This document shows, one piece after another, positions 1 through 8,000 of a stretch of DNA of 9,598 bases (position 1 is its first letter; each line of letters opens with the position of its first letter). The notes below the pieces were generated by a model. The model saw only the letters and a program-made list of their open reading frames with translations. It had not been told where the DNA came from and did not search any database. Source of the DNA: an uncultured bacterium (GTDB lineage Bacteria; Verrucomicrobiota; Kiritimatiellia; CAIKKV01; CAITUY01); the NCBI GenBank assembly GCA_903934155.1, contig CAIZMS010000327.1:1-9598 (forward strand), in the 5' to 3' direction. Position numbers and translations under genes: made by a program.

Positions 1-266
1 CGGAGTTCCTTCTCGAGCCGGGGCGTGATGTTGACCACACGGCCCACGGAGAGGCAGAGTCCCAGGTAGGTGTTGAAGCGGGCCTGGCGGAATTCGACAT
101 CGGTAACCGACTGGCCATCCAGCGAGCCCACGCCACGCGCTGCCTGAGGGGTGTCGCATCCGCCACTGGGGCTGAACCAACCGACGAAGGTGATGATGAC
201 GATACTCCCGAAGATCCACCAGACAACCTTGTTCTTGATGATCTTATTGAACTTCATGATCAGCAT
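1..266 (-). CDS. PpiD/SurA-N-type membrane-anchored periplasmic folding protein, N-terminal part only
   Basis: Partial gene: the first 88 codons are present and the rest lies beyond the left edge. The product starts MLIMKFNKIIKNK, a basic cytoplasmic tip. One hydrophobic segment follows at about residues 14-31 (VVWWIFGSIVIITFVGWF), and then a periplasmic region with GSLDGQSVTDVEF at about 47-59. A single N-terminal anchor followed by a G-x-(L/I)-(D/N)-G-x-x-(V/I)-x-x-x-(E/D)-F segment is the usual opening of PpiD and SurA_N-domain proteins, which chaperone or isomerise proline bonds in exported proteins. No rotamase (parvulin) domain is visible because the gene is cut, so isomerase activity cannot be claimed. 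The start at 266 is chosen because AAGGA lies 8 nt upstream. The next ATG, at 257, would be 17 nt away. Cys37 just after the membrane segment is not in a good lipobox. The gene is divergent from alaS. Confidence 0.8.
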   Translation of the reverse strand, partial: MLIMKFNKIIKNKVVWWIFGSIVIITFVGWFSPSGGCDTPQAARGVGSLDGQSVTDVEFRQARFNTYLGLCLSVGRVVNITPRLEKEL

Positions 267-300
267 GGGCGTAATCCTTTCGCTCGCATTTCACAACAAT

Positions 301-321
301 AAGCCCTCTCTTTTCGGGCTT
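301..321. repeat. Short inverted repeat AAGCCC...GGGCTT in the ppiD-like/alaS divergent region
   Basis: AAGCCC (301-306) and GGGCTT (316-321) are exact reverse complements around a 9-nt T/C-rich loop. On the minus strand the hairpin would sit in the leader of the folding-protein gene, about 35 nt before its start. No T-run follows on either strand, so an intrinsic terminator is unlikely. It could be a leader hairpin, an operator half-site pair, or chance. Confidence 0.3.
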
Positions 322-384
322 GGAAGGCGTTATGGATACTGGGTTGAAGAGGGGGTGTCAAGGTCAGAAGTCGTGGAAACGTTC

Positions 385-412
385 TTGTCCCCCGTGCCGT
401 GGATAGTATAGC
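385..412 (+). promoter_or_regulatory. Weak candidate promoter for alaS
   Basis: TTGTCC (385-390) and TATAGC (407-412) are separated by 16 nt, and each matches 4 of 6 bases of the sigma-70 consensus. The overlapping pair TTCTTG (382-387) and TAGTAT (404-409) is an alternative. The implied start site is about 40 nt before the alaS ATG. The pair lies between the arms AGGTCAGA (361-368) and TCTGACCT (414-421), which are exact reverse complements. This is consensus matching by eye only. Confidence 0.3.
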
Positions 413-460
413 CTCTGACCTCATTTTCAGGCGGATGGGATAAAGCGACAGGAGAACGGT

Positions 461-3112
461 ATGACTATGACTCGGGCAACACTTTCGGCAGCGGAAATCC
501 GGCAATCGTTTCTGGACTATTTCAAGTCCAAGGGGCACATGATCGTCCCCAGTTCACCGGTAGTGCTTCAGGCGGATCCCACCCTTCTTTTCGTGAACGC
601 CGGAATGAACCAGTTCAAGGAAATTTTCCTCGGCGCGCGCGCCAGTCAGTATCGCCGCGTTGCCAACAGCCAGAAGTGCATCCGGGTCAGCGGCAAGCAT
701 AACGATCTCGAGGAAGTCGGGTATGACACCTATCATCACACTTTTTTCGAAATGCTCGGAAACTGGTCTTTCGGGGATTACTACAAGCGCGAGTCCATCG
801 GCTGGGGTTGGGAACTGCTGACCAAGGTCTGGGGCCTTTCCAAGGAGCGGCTGTGGGCGACGGTCTACAAGGATGATGATGAGGCCATCGCCATCTGGAA
901 GGAAGTCACCGATATTGATCCCACCCACATTCTGAAGTTTGCCGAGAAGGATAACTTCTGGGAAATGGGCGAAACCGGTCCCTGCGGTCCCTGTTCGGAG
1001 ATCCATTATGACCGGACGCTCACAGGATGCACTCCGGATATGATCAACGCCGGTCTCCAGGAGGTCATTGAGATCTGGAATCATGTCTTCATCCAGTACA
1101 ACCGGCGTCAGGATGGGTCTCTGGAGGAATTGCCCGCCAAGCATGTCGATACCGGGATGGGTCTGGAGCGTGTGGTTTCGGTAATCCAGGGTAAGACTTC
1201 AAATTATGATACGGATATCTTCCAGCCGGTGATTCAGAAGATGGTCGAGTTGAGCGGGCATCCCTACGAGGGTCAGAGCGCGATCGCCATGCGGGTCATC
1301 GCCGATCACCTGCGGACTCTGGCCTTTGCCGTGGGGGATGGCGTTATGCCCTCCAATGATGGACGCGGCTATGTCCTGCGCCGACTGCTTCGGCGCGCCG
1401 TCCGGTACGGTCGCAAGCTTGGGTTCACCAAGCCCTTTATGACTGCATTGCTTCCGACATTAGAGGCCACCATGGGGGGGCACTATCCGGAACTGGTTCA
1501 GAATCGGAAAGAGATTGCCCGCGCCATTCAGGCGGAAGAAGAGAGTTTTTCCCTGACGCTCGACCGTGGATTGGCGTTGTTCGATGATGTGGCCAAAGTG
1601 GTTGCCGTCTCGAAAGACAAGGTTTTTCCCGGTGAAGACGCGTTTAAGTTGTATGATACCTATGGATTCCCGCTGGATTTGACGGTAGTGATGGCGAAGG
1701 AAAAGGGAATGACGGTTGACGAGGCCCGTTTCGCGGTTCTGATGGAAGAACAGCGCAAGCGCGCCCGGGATGCCCGGAAGTCGGCCACGACTGATGCAGA
1801 TGCGGATCTGGTTTCCGATCTGGTGGCCAAAGGGATCAAAACCCGGTTCACCGGTTATACCCAGCTTTCCGGTCAGGCCAAGGTTCTGGCGATATTGCAG
1901 AAAGGTTCTGCCGGGGCCAGCGCGAGGGCTGAGGTGCTGAGCGAGGGAATGGAAGGCGCTCTACTATTGACCGAGACTCCGTTTTATGCCGAGAAGGGCG
2001 GTCAGTTGGGTGATCAGGGGATCATTACAAGTCCGACGGGTGACTTTGAGGTGACCGACACGCGGCAACCCACCGAGGGGATTGTGCTTCATATCGGGCG
2101 TATGACCCGGGGCACGCTGGCGGCGGGATCGCAGGTGACGGCCAAGGTTAACGCGGAGCGGCGGGTGGCGGTGGCACGTCATCACACCGCCACGCATCTC
2201 CTGCAGCATGCCCTTCGCGATATTGTGGGAACCAGCGTCAAGCAGGCGGGCTCGATGGTGAGTTCGGATCGGTTGCGGTTTGACTTCAATTATTTCCAGG
2301 CACTGACGCCGGCCGAGCTCACGGCGGTGGAGCGGCGGGTGAACGAGATGATTGTTGCCAACGATCCCGTGGGCACCAGCGAGATGGCTCTCAAGGATGT
2401 GCAGGGTTCGGGAATCATCGCGATTTTTGATGAAAAATATGGCGACACCGTTCGGGTGGTCAAGGTGGGCGAGTACAGTCGTGAGTTGTGTGGCGGGACT
2501 CACGTGGCGGCCACGGGCACGATCGGGCTGTTCAGGATTCTGTCCGAGAGCTCCATCGCCTCCGGCGTTCGGCGCATTGAGGCCGTGGCGGGTCTTCCGG
2601 CCTATGAGGCCATGTGCGAGGATCGCGCCATGCTCGACGGGCTTGCCAAGCGCTTCAGCATTTCGGCGACAGAAGTGCCCGGCCGGATTGAGGCGCTGAG
2701 CGAGCAGGTGAAGGGGTTGGAGAAGCAGATCAAGGAAGCCGCGACAGCGGCGGCCATGCAGAAGCTCGACGGCATCCTGGCGGCGGCCATCGAGGTGAAG
2801 GGAATGAAGCTGATGGCGGTGGCTGTCGGTGAAGTCTCGCCCGAAGCGCTGAAGACTCTGGCCGAGGCGGCGCTTGCGAAGGCCGGGTCGGCCGTGGTGG
2901 TGCTGGGTGCCAGTCATGCCGGAAAGGCGCAGTTTATCGTGGCGGCCAGTTCTGACCTGGTGAAGCAGGGGGTTCACGCCGGAAAGATCATTAAGGAAGT
3001 GGCCAAAGTGGCTGGCGGCGGTGGTGGTGGACAGCCCGCCCTGGCAAATGCCGGCGGCAAGGATGTCAGTAAGATTGCCGAGGCGGTGGAGAAGGCCAGG
3101 GAGTTGTTGTAA
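461..3112 (+). CDS. alaS: Alanine--tRNA ligase (alanyl-tRNA synthetase)
   Basis: Attaches alanine to tRNA-Ala using ATP in the cytoplasm and hydrolyses mischarged Ser/Gly-tRNA-Ala. The 883-aa product is close to the 876 aa of the E. coli enzyme. The class II catalytic core includes NAGMNQFKEIFLG (46-58), HHTFFEMLGNWSFGDYY (92-108), ETGPCGPCSE (171-180) and the motif-3 stretch HVDTGMGLER (228-237). The arginine-rich tRNA-binding segment GRGYVLRRLLRRAVRYGR is at 301-318. The editing domain has the HTATH motif (His575, His579) and CGGTH (Cys677, His681), giving all four zinc ligands at E. coli spacing. The C-Ala/DHHA1 domain ends in a glycine-rich loop of six Gly at about 852-857 followed by QPALANAGG. 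The ATG at 461 has AGGAGA 5 nt upstream; an in-frame ATG at 467 is possible but is further from this site. The gene is complete with no missing key residue. A zinc-ribbon gene follows 34 bp downstream. Confidence 0.99.
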   Translation: MTMTRATLSAAEIRQSFLDYFKSKGHMIVPSSPVVLQADPTLLFVNAGMNQFKEIFLGARASQYRRVANSQKCIRVSGKHNDLEEVGYDTYHHTFFEMLGNWSFGDYYKRESIGWGWELLTKVWGLSKERLWATVYKDDDEAIAIWKEVTDIDPTHILKFAEKDNFWEMGETGPCGPCSEIHYDRTLTGCTPDMINAGLQEVIEIWNHVFIQYNRRQDGSLEELPAKHVDTGMGLERVVSVIQGKTSNYDTDIFQPVIQKMVELSGHPYEGQSAIAMRVIADHLRTLAFAVGDGVMPSNDGRGYVLRRLLRRAVRYGRKLGFTKPFMTALLPTLEATMGGHYPELVQNRKEIARAIQAEEESFSLTLDRGLALFDDVAKVVAVSKDKVFPGEDAFKLYDTYGFPLDLTVVMAKEKGMTVDEARFAVLMEEQRKRARDARKSATTDADADLVSDLVAKGIKTRFTGYTQLSGQAKVLAILQKGSAGASARAEVLSEGMEGALLLTETPFYAEKGGQLGDQGIITSPTGDFEVTDTRQPTEGIVLHIGRMTRGTLAAGSQVTAKVNAERRVAVARHHTATHLLQHALRDIVGTSVKQAGSMVSSDRLRFDFNYFQALTPAELTAVERRVNEMIVANDPVGTSEMALKDVQGSGIIAIFDEKYGDTVRVVKVGEYSRELCGGTHVAATGTIGLFRILSESSIASGVRRIEAVAGLPAYEAMCEDRAMLDGLAKRFSISATEVPGRIEALSEQVKGLEKQIKEAATAAAMQKLDGILAAAIEVKGMKLMAVAVGEVSPEALKTLAEAALAKAGSAVVVLGASHAGKAQFIVAASSDLVKQGVHAGKIIKEVAKVAGGGGGGQPALANAGGKDVSKIAEAVEKARELL

Positions 3113-3138
3113 GGGGTCAGGGTTCGGGGTTCAGGGGG
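3113..3138 (+). promoter_or_regulatory. Putative RNA/DNA G-quadruplex motif overlapping a ribosome binding site
   Basis: Directly after the alaS stop codon the sense strand has four G-tracts: GGGG (3113-3116), GGG (3120-3122), GGGG (3126-3129) and GGGGG (3134-3138). The loops are TCA, TTC and TTCA, so the canonical G3+N1-7 rule is met with short loops. The last tract forms part of the purine-rich site AGGGGGAA (3133-3140) that would serve the GTG start at 3147. Folding in mRNA could therefore restrict translation of the downstream gene. The motif is also a partial tandem repeat of GGG(T)TCA units and may be a dispersed spacer repeat. The sequence pattern is seen; formation and function are inferred. 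Confidence 0.45.
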
Positions 3139-3146
3139 AATCTGAT

Positions 3147-3506
3147 GTGAGCATCGAGATTGAGTGTACGGCATGCGGGCGGGAGAGCCTGTTGAAGAGA
3201 GAGCCCCGGTACGAGGGGTTCAAGAAGGTTGGCGAAGTCCTAGCCTGCGCCGCCTGCGGGCATGAATATGCCTCCGAGGAGGATGTTCCCTTCAAGCAGA
3301 AGTCGGCGCCTAAAGTCTTTGATGCCAGCGATGCCCCCCGGACCATCAAGGTTTTTCGGGAGAACGAGGCGGAGAACCTCTGCCGACACTGCAAGCACTT
3401 TGTGGTAAACCCGTTTCTCCAGCGCTGCAGCAAGCACGGCAAGATTGTGGAAGCCACCGACTCCTGCCGTGATTTCGACAAGAAGATTGTGCTACCTATA
3501 GGCTGA
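3147..3506 (+). CDS. Small cysteine-rich zinc-ribbon protein of unknown function
   Basis: A 119-aa soluble protein that I do not recognise as a named family. It has two cysteine modules. The first is CTAC (Cys7, Cys10) paired with CAAC (Cys34, Cys37), a classic rubredoxin-like zinc ribbon. The second is CRHC (Cys79, Cys82) followed by Cys94, His97 and Cys107 in a C-S-K-H-G...D-S-C-R-D-F context, which looks like another metal site. There is no signal peptide or membrane segment. The GTG at 3147 is chosen because the recognisable protein begins there (VSIEIECTAC) and AGGGGGAA lies 6 nt upstream. An in-frame extension to 3021 would overlap the alaS C-terminus with low-complexity Arg/Pro-rich residues and is unlikely. 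The gene is 34 bp after alaS on the same strand and probably co-transcribed. Metal binding is inferred from the cysteines; function (nucleic acid or protein contact, zinc storage) is unknown. Confidence 0.85.
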   Translation: MSIEIECTACGRESLLKREPRYEGFKKVGEVLACAACGHEYASEEDVPFKQKSAPKVFDASDAPRTIKVFRENEAENLCRHCKHFVVNPFLQRCSKHGKIVEATDSCRDFDKKIVLPIG

Positions 3507-3520
3507 TAATGCCTTTGCAG

Positions 3521-3577
3521 TCTGGGTAGCCAGAGTAGCCCCAGAATTGTTTGCCGGCACTTTTGCCCTTCTGGGCA
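3521..3577. terminator. Hairpins between convergent genes, possible weak terminator region
   Basis: The 100-bp gap between the convergent zinc-ribbon and pfp genes contains two small hairpins. TCTGGG (3521-3526) pairs with CCCAGA (3540-3545), and TGCCC (3564-3568) pairs with GGGCA (3573-3577) across a TTCT loop. TCTGG can alternatively pair with CCAGA at 3530-3534. Neither has a proper T-run on either strand, so they do not meet the usual rho-independent pattern. Termination here may be factor-dependent. Confidence 0.25.
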
Positions 3578-3606
3578 GTGCGTAGCACCATGGGTTTTCC
3601 GCAGGC

Positions 3607-4839
3607 TCAGTGCTTGACGACCACCTTGGTACCCGAAGGTTGGCCGATCGCTGCCAGAAGATCCTTGAACCAGGGGGTGGCTATGTCGAAGGGTTTTCCG
3701 CCCTTGATGCGCGGGAACTCGATGGCGCGCAGTTCGTTGTTATTATCCTCGTCCTCGCCGATCACGCCGCCGATTCCGGCTAATGCGCATTCGACGCCCT
3801 TCTTGGCGCAGGCTTGGATCAGAGTCTTGTCTTTGGCGTTTGGTGCGGCCGCGCGGCTGTAATAGCCGCTCTTCTGCACCATGGTTTTTTCGGCGCCGAG
3901 CATCTCGCCGAACTGCTTGGCAAACCAGTTGCCCACGTTCACCTTGTCCAGCCGGGCATGGCCGAATGCGTCGCGTGGTACTTCCTCGCCCTTGGCTTCC
4001 AACTCGGCGATGATGGACTCAAGGCAGGCGCCTTCGGACACGAAGATATTGACGCAGTCATTCTTGTCCATCACCTTGCGGAGTCGGGCGGCTTCGGCAT
4101 TGGCATCGAAAGCCATCTCGGGGACATAGACGGCGTGAACTTCCTCGCGGTCGCGCGTCAACCCGAACTCGGGCAGATAGTGAAGGCCATCCAGAAGGTT
4201 GCGATAAGCCACAGCCGTCGCGGCGGTGAGCCAGCCGCAGTTGCGCCCCATGACCTCATGGATGATCAGCATTCGCGGGTTGGCGGTGTTTTCCTTGACG
4301 ACATTGGTAAAGAACCGTGCGCCTTCCTCGGCGGCCGTCCAGGCGCCCAGACTCTGGCGAATCGGGATCACATCATTGTCGATGGTCTTGGGCAGTCCGA
4401 CCACGGTCAGGCCGTAATTGTTACGGGCCAGGAAGGCTGCCAGATCAGCCGCCGCCGTATTGGTATCGTCACCGCCGATGGTGTGCAGCACATCCACGCC
4501 ATCTTTCACGAGCTGATCCGCGGCCACCTGCTGGGGATCCTGGCCTTCCTTGACCAATCCGCGCTTGATACAGTCCTTGACGTTGGTCAGCTTCACGCGA
4601 CTGTTGCCGAGCGGGCTACCGCCATGCTCGGTCAAAAACAGGGCATTCTTGCGAACCGCCGGGGTGATTTTGATGCTTTGGCCTTTCAGAAGACCCATGT
4701 ACCCATTGACATAGCCGATGATTTCCACCTGAGGCGCGACCCGGCTGTACTCATCAATCAGGTAGCCGATCGCGGAACTCAAACACGGCGCGAGGCCGCC
4801 TGCCGTTAAAATACCCACTTTTTTCACTTGTTTGCTCAT
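3607..4839 (-). CDS. pfp: Pyrophosphate-dependent 6-phosphofructokinase (PPi--fructose-6-phosphate 1-phosphotransferase)
   Basis: Phosphorylates fructose 6-phosphate to fructose 1,6-bisphosphate in the cytoplasm, with pyrophosphate predicted as phosphoryl donor, so the step is reversible and can serve glycolysis and gluconeogenesis. The 410-aa product opens with VGILTAGGLAPCLSSAIG (8-25), the phosphoryl-donor loop. GGDDT (122-126) has Asp where ATP enzymes have GGDGS. PKTIDND (150-156) has Lys where ATP enzymes usually have Gly, and holds the catalytic Asp154. MGRNCGWLTA is at 197-206. GGDD and PKTIDND are the established signature of PPi use. At about 410 aa it is longer than ATP-PfkA (about 320 aa). 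The ATG at 4839 is chosen over an upstream ATG at 4869 because AGGGAG sits 5 nt before it and VKKVGILTAGG follows at the usual distance. The gene is convergent with the alaS unit and divergent from the sensor kinase gene. Confidence 0.95.
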   Translation of the reverse strand: MSKQVKKVGILTAGGLAPCLSSAIGYLIDEYSRVAPQVEIIGYVNGYMGLLKGQSIKITPAVRKNALFLTEHGGSPLGNSRVKLTNVKDCIKRGLVKEGQDPQQVAADQLVKDGVDVLHTIGGDDTNTAAADLAAFLARNNYGLTVVGLPKTIDNDVIPIRQSLGAWTAAEEGARFFTNVVKENTANPRMLIIHEVMGRNCGWLTAATAVAYRNLLDGLHYLPEFGLTRDREEVHAVYVPEMAFDANAEAARLRKVMDKNDCVNIFVSEGACLESIIAELEAKGEEVPRDAFGHARLDKVNVGNWFAKQFGEMLGAEKTMVQKSGYYSRAAAPNAKDKTLIQACAKKGVECALAGIGGVIGEDEDNNNELRAIEFPRIKGGKPFDIATPWFKDLLAAIGQPSGTKVVVKH

Positions 4840-4877
4840 AGGATCTCCCTGGTTTTCTAAAGGTTGCAAAAAGGTAA

Positions 4878-4907
4878 AGTATTAGAGGAAATTCAAGGAA
4901 TTTTCAA
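4878..4907 (-). promoter_or_regulatory. Candidate sigma-70-type promoter for pfp
   Basis: On the minus strand TTGAAA (4907-4902, five of six bases of the -35 consensus) is followed after 18 nt by AATACT (4883-4878, four of six of the -10). The one-base-shifted TAATAC gives a 17-nt spacer. The implied transcript start leaves a leader of roughly 30 nt containing the AGGGAG ribosome site. The prediction was made by eye. Confidence 0.45.
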
Positions 4908-4920
4908 GATGAGTGTCATG

Positions 4921-4943
4921 TTGCCTGATTTTAGGCAATTTTT
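4921..4943 (+). terminator. Perfect hairpin with T-run in the pfp/kinase divergent region (terminator, attenuator or operator)
   Basis: TTGCCT (4921-4926) and AGGCAA (4933-4938) are perfect reverse complements around GATTTT, followed at once by TTTTT (4939-4943). On the plus strand this has the form of a small rho-independent terminator. It lies between two divergent genes, where no upstream plus-strand gene needs terminating. It may therefore stop antisense transcription from pfp, act as a leader attenuator if the kinase promoter is upstream, or be an 18-bp operator with 6-bp arms. On the minus strand no T-run follows. Confidence 0.5.
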
Positions 4944-4951
4944 CGTGTGGG

Positions 4952-4957
4952 CATAAT
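4952..4957 (+). promoter_or_regulatory. Possible -10 element for the sensor kinase operon
   Basis: CATAAT matches five of six bases of TATAAT and lies 48 nt before the kinase start. No good -35 is present at 16-18 nt upstream, where the sequence is the T-rich loop and 3' arm of the palindrome at 4921-4938. If real, the promoter would either overlap that palindrome, making it a potential operator, or rely on an activator. TATAGA (4971-4976) is a weaker alternative. Confidence 0.25.
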
Positions 4958-5005
4958 GGCTTCAACGCGGTATAGACACGCCCAACCACATGTACTGGGT
5001 GATCC

Positions 5006-8000
5006 ATGTCTATGAGTCATGATAAAACATTCTTTGATAACCTGTTGGAATCGATTCCGGACATTATGTTCGCCAAGGATACAATGGGTGTCTATCGGGG
5101 ATGCAATTCCAAGTTTTCAGAGTTTGTTGGCCATTCCGTGGAACAGATTGTAGGGCGCACCGATTCCGAACTGTTTGGGCAGGACATTGCCGATTCTTTT
5201 CAAAAGTATGACCAGTTGATGTTCGCCAGTGGCACTCCCCAGAGAAATGACGAATGGATCAGCTATCCGGATGGACGGCGGGCGCTGGTGGAGACCTACA
5301 AGGCGCCGTTGCGTGATCAGGCCGGGACTCTCATTGGGTTGTTGGGGATCAGTCGGGACATTACCGAGCGATGGCAGGCCGAGACGGATGTTCGGCAGAT
5401 GCGCGAGAACTTTGACACGTTTTTCAACTGTATTCATGATTTCCTTTTTGTGCTCGATGAATCCGGCGCCATTCTTCATGTGAACCGGACTGTGACGAAG
5501 CGACTCGGTTATATTGAGCCTGAATTGCATGGCAGGTCAGTGCTGGATGTTCATCCCGCGGATCGCCGGGATGAAGCTGGTGCCATTGTGCAATCCATGC
5601 TTCTGGGCGAGGTCGACCATTGCCCCGTTCCCTTGATCACCAAAGACGGGGCATTGATAGCGGTTGAAACTCGTGTCACACGCGGTATCTGGAATGGTAT
5701 GCCCGTCCTTTTCGGAGTCAGTAAGGATGTCTCTGATCTGAGGCGATCCGAGGAGAAGTTTTCCCTCGCGTTCCAGAACAGTGCCGCATTGATGGCTATT
5801 TCGAGTCTTGAGGAGGGACGTTTCAGTGATGTTAACCGTGCCTTTATTGAAACGACGGGATATTCCCGGGAGGAAGTGATTGGTCGCACCGCACAAGAAT
5901 TGGGACTTTTTGTTGACACAAAAGACCGCGAGACCGCACGGCAATCGATGGATCAATCCGGGCGTGTGTGCAACCTGGAATGCCAGATCAGGACGAAGAG
6001 TGGAGCCATTCGGGACGGAATCTTTTCGGCCAATGCGATTCAGTTGGGCAGCCTGCATTGCTGGCTGAGTGTGATGACGGACATTACGGATCGCAAGCGC
6101 GCCGAGATCAAATTGAATCGTCTTTTTGATGTCCAACGTCAGTTGATGCATTTGGCGACGCATTTTGTCAATGTCTCGTCTGATCAGCAGGAGGCCGCGA
6201 TCCGGAAATCTCTGGAGATGATGGGGCAACTTATTCATGCGGATCGTGCCTATCTGTTCGGGTATGATTTTGACCGGAATGTGATGTCCAATACGTTCGA
6301 GTGGTGTGCCGCCGGGGTATCGCCGGAAATCGACAACCTTCAGGATGTGCCGCTGGGACTCTTTCCGGATTGGGTCCAGTCGCACCAGCGCGGGGATATG
6401 GTTCATATCTCCGACGTCGGTGGTTTGCCGAATAGTTCTCCCTTGAGACAAATCCTGCTCGCGCAGGGCATTCAAACGTTGATCACGTTGCCGCTTATGC
6501 ACGAAGGGAAGTGCCTCGGCTTTGTAGGGTTCGACGCGGTGAGGGAAGCCCGGGGTTGGTTGGACGAAGAGGTTTCTTTTCTGCGTGTTCTGGCCGAGCT
6601 TTATGCGAATCTTGAAACTCGGCGAAAGTCGGAACAGGAAATAAATCGTCTGAATGTCAAGTTAACCTCATTGCTCCAGATCAGTGAACTCGCCAAGGAG
6701 GAGGCTCAGGCGGCGGCGCGGTCGAAAAGCATGTTTCTGGCAAATATGTCCCATGAAATCCGGACACCCCTCAACGCCATACTCGGTTACAGTCAGATTA
6801 TGCAGCACGAATGCAGGAAATGTCAGGTCAATCAACGCGGATTGGGAGCGATCTCCAAAAACGGGGAGCATCTTCTTGAATTGCTCACCAACATTCTTGA
6901 TCTTGCGCATAGCGAGGCGAAGCAACTGGTGCCTGATCCAAGCCGGTTCGATTTTTATCAGTTGCTTGAGGATGTGCGGCTCATGTTTGCCCTGCGGGCC
7001 GAATCTTCCGGATTGATGTTGGAAGTGTTTCGGGCTCCCAGTGTTCCGCAGTTTATTTTCGCGGACAATGGGAAAATCCGCCAGATTCTTCTCAATCTTG
7101 TGGGTAACGCGATGAAGTTCACTGAAAAAGGGTTCATCCGCATGCGGGTTGATGTTGTGTGTTCGGAAACACCGGGTAGCCTGATGGTCGCCGTGGACGT
7201 CGAGGATACGGGATGTGGCATCACCCAAAATGACCATGAGCGTATTTTTGAAATTTTTGAACAAGTCGGAATCGGTCCGAATGCCTCCAGGGGTACGGGA
7301 TTGGGTCTTCCCTTGAGCCGCCGTTATGCCCGGGTACTGGGTGGGGACATTACGATATGTGATGCCGCTGGACCGGGGAGCCGGTTCCAGTTCACATTTG
7401 CCGCTCAGATTTCCGATGGGATGCAGGGTGGGGTGGAGCGGCCACGCAAGCTTGTCTCGCGCCTCACGCCGGGCCAGATGCCTGTTCGCCTTCTGGTGGT
7501 AGACGACGAACCTTCGAATTGCGAAATGTTGGACGATCTGTTGACGCGGTGCGGGTTTATTGTGGATGTCGCCTCCAGTGGTAAACAGGCCCTTCTTAAA
7601 ATATCCCAGACGGAACGGTATAGCCTTGTGTTGCTCGACAGCCGGATGCCGATTATGAATGGCCTCGAGACCATGCGCCGGATGCGGGAACTTCCAGAGG
7701 GGCGCGACTTGCCCGTTCTCTTTGTTACGGCGAACGGGGATGCGGCCTGGAAGCAATCCGTGATTCTCGCCGGGGCGGCCGGGTGTATCTATAAACCGAT
7801 TCAGCGACAACGGATTCTGGATGAAATCGGATGGATTGCCGGAGTGCAATATGACTATGAGCAGGATTTGCCTGTGTGCTCCGACAAGCTTTCCGCCGAT
7901 GCATCCGATACGGATTCCTTCGTGCATATGATGGAGTCTTTGACGGTCGCGCAACGGGATAGCCTGGATCAGGTATTGCGATGCGGGGATGTCCGGGGTT

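Noticed and set aside
151..411. 86-codon plus-strand frame in the left region, with hydrophobic stretch
   Set aside because: Most of it is antisense to the start of the PpiD-like gene, whose membrane segment explains the hydrophobic character, and the rest runs through the likely alaS promoter region.
267..460. T-box or other tRNA-sensing leader before alaS
   Set aside because: No T-box core sequence or suitable terminator/antiterminator pair is visible in the 194-bp gap.
1964..2977. 337-codon open frame antisense to alaS
   Set aside because: It overlaps the editing and C-Ala domains of alaS; its His/Arg/Leu-rich composition is typical of a reverse-strand shadow.
3021..3146. Upstream in-frame extension of the zinc-ribbon gene overlapping alaS
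   Set aside because: The extension is Arg/Pro-rich, covers the conserved glycine loop of alaS in another frame, and reads through the G-tract spacer. The GTG at 3147 has its own ribosome site.
3814..4809. 331-codon open frame antisense to pfp
   Set aside because: It lies wholly inside the strongly supported phosphofructokinase gene on the other strand, and its translation shows no recognisable motif. Long antisense frames are common in GC-rich coding DNA.
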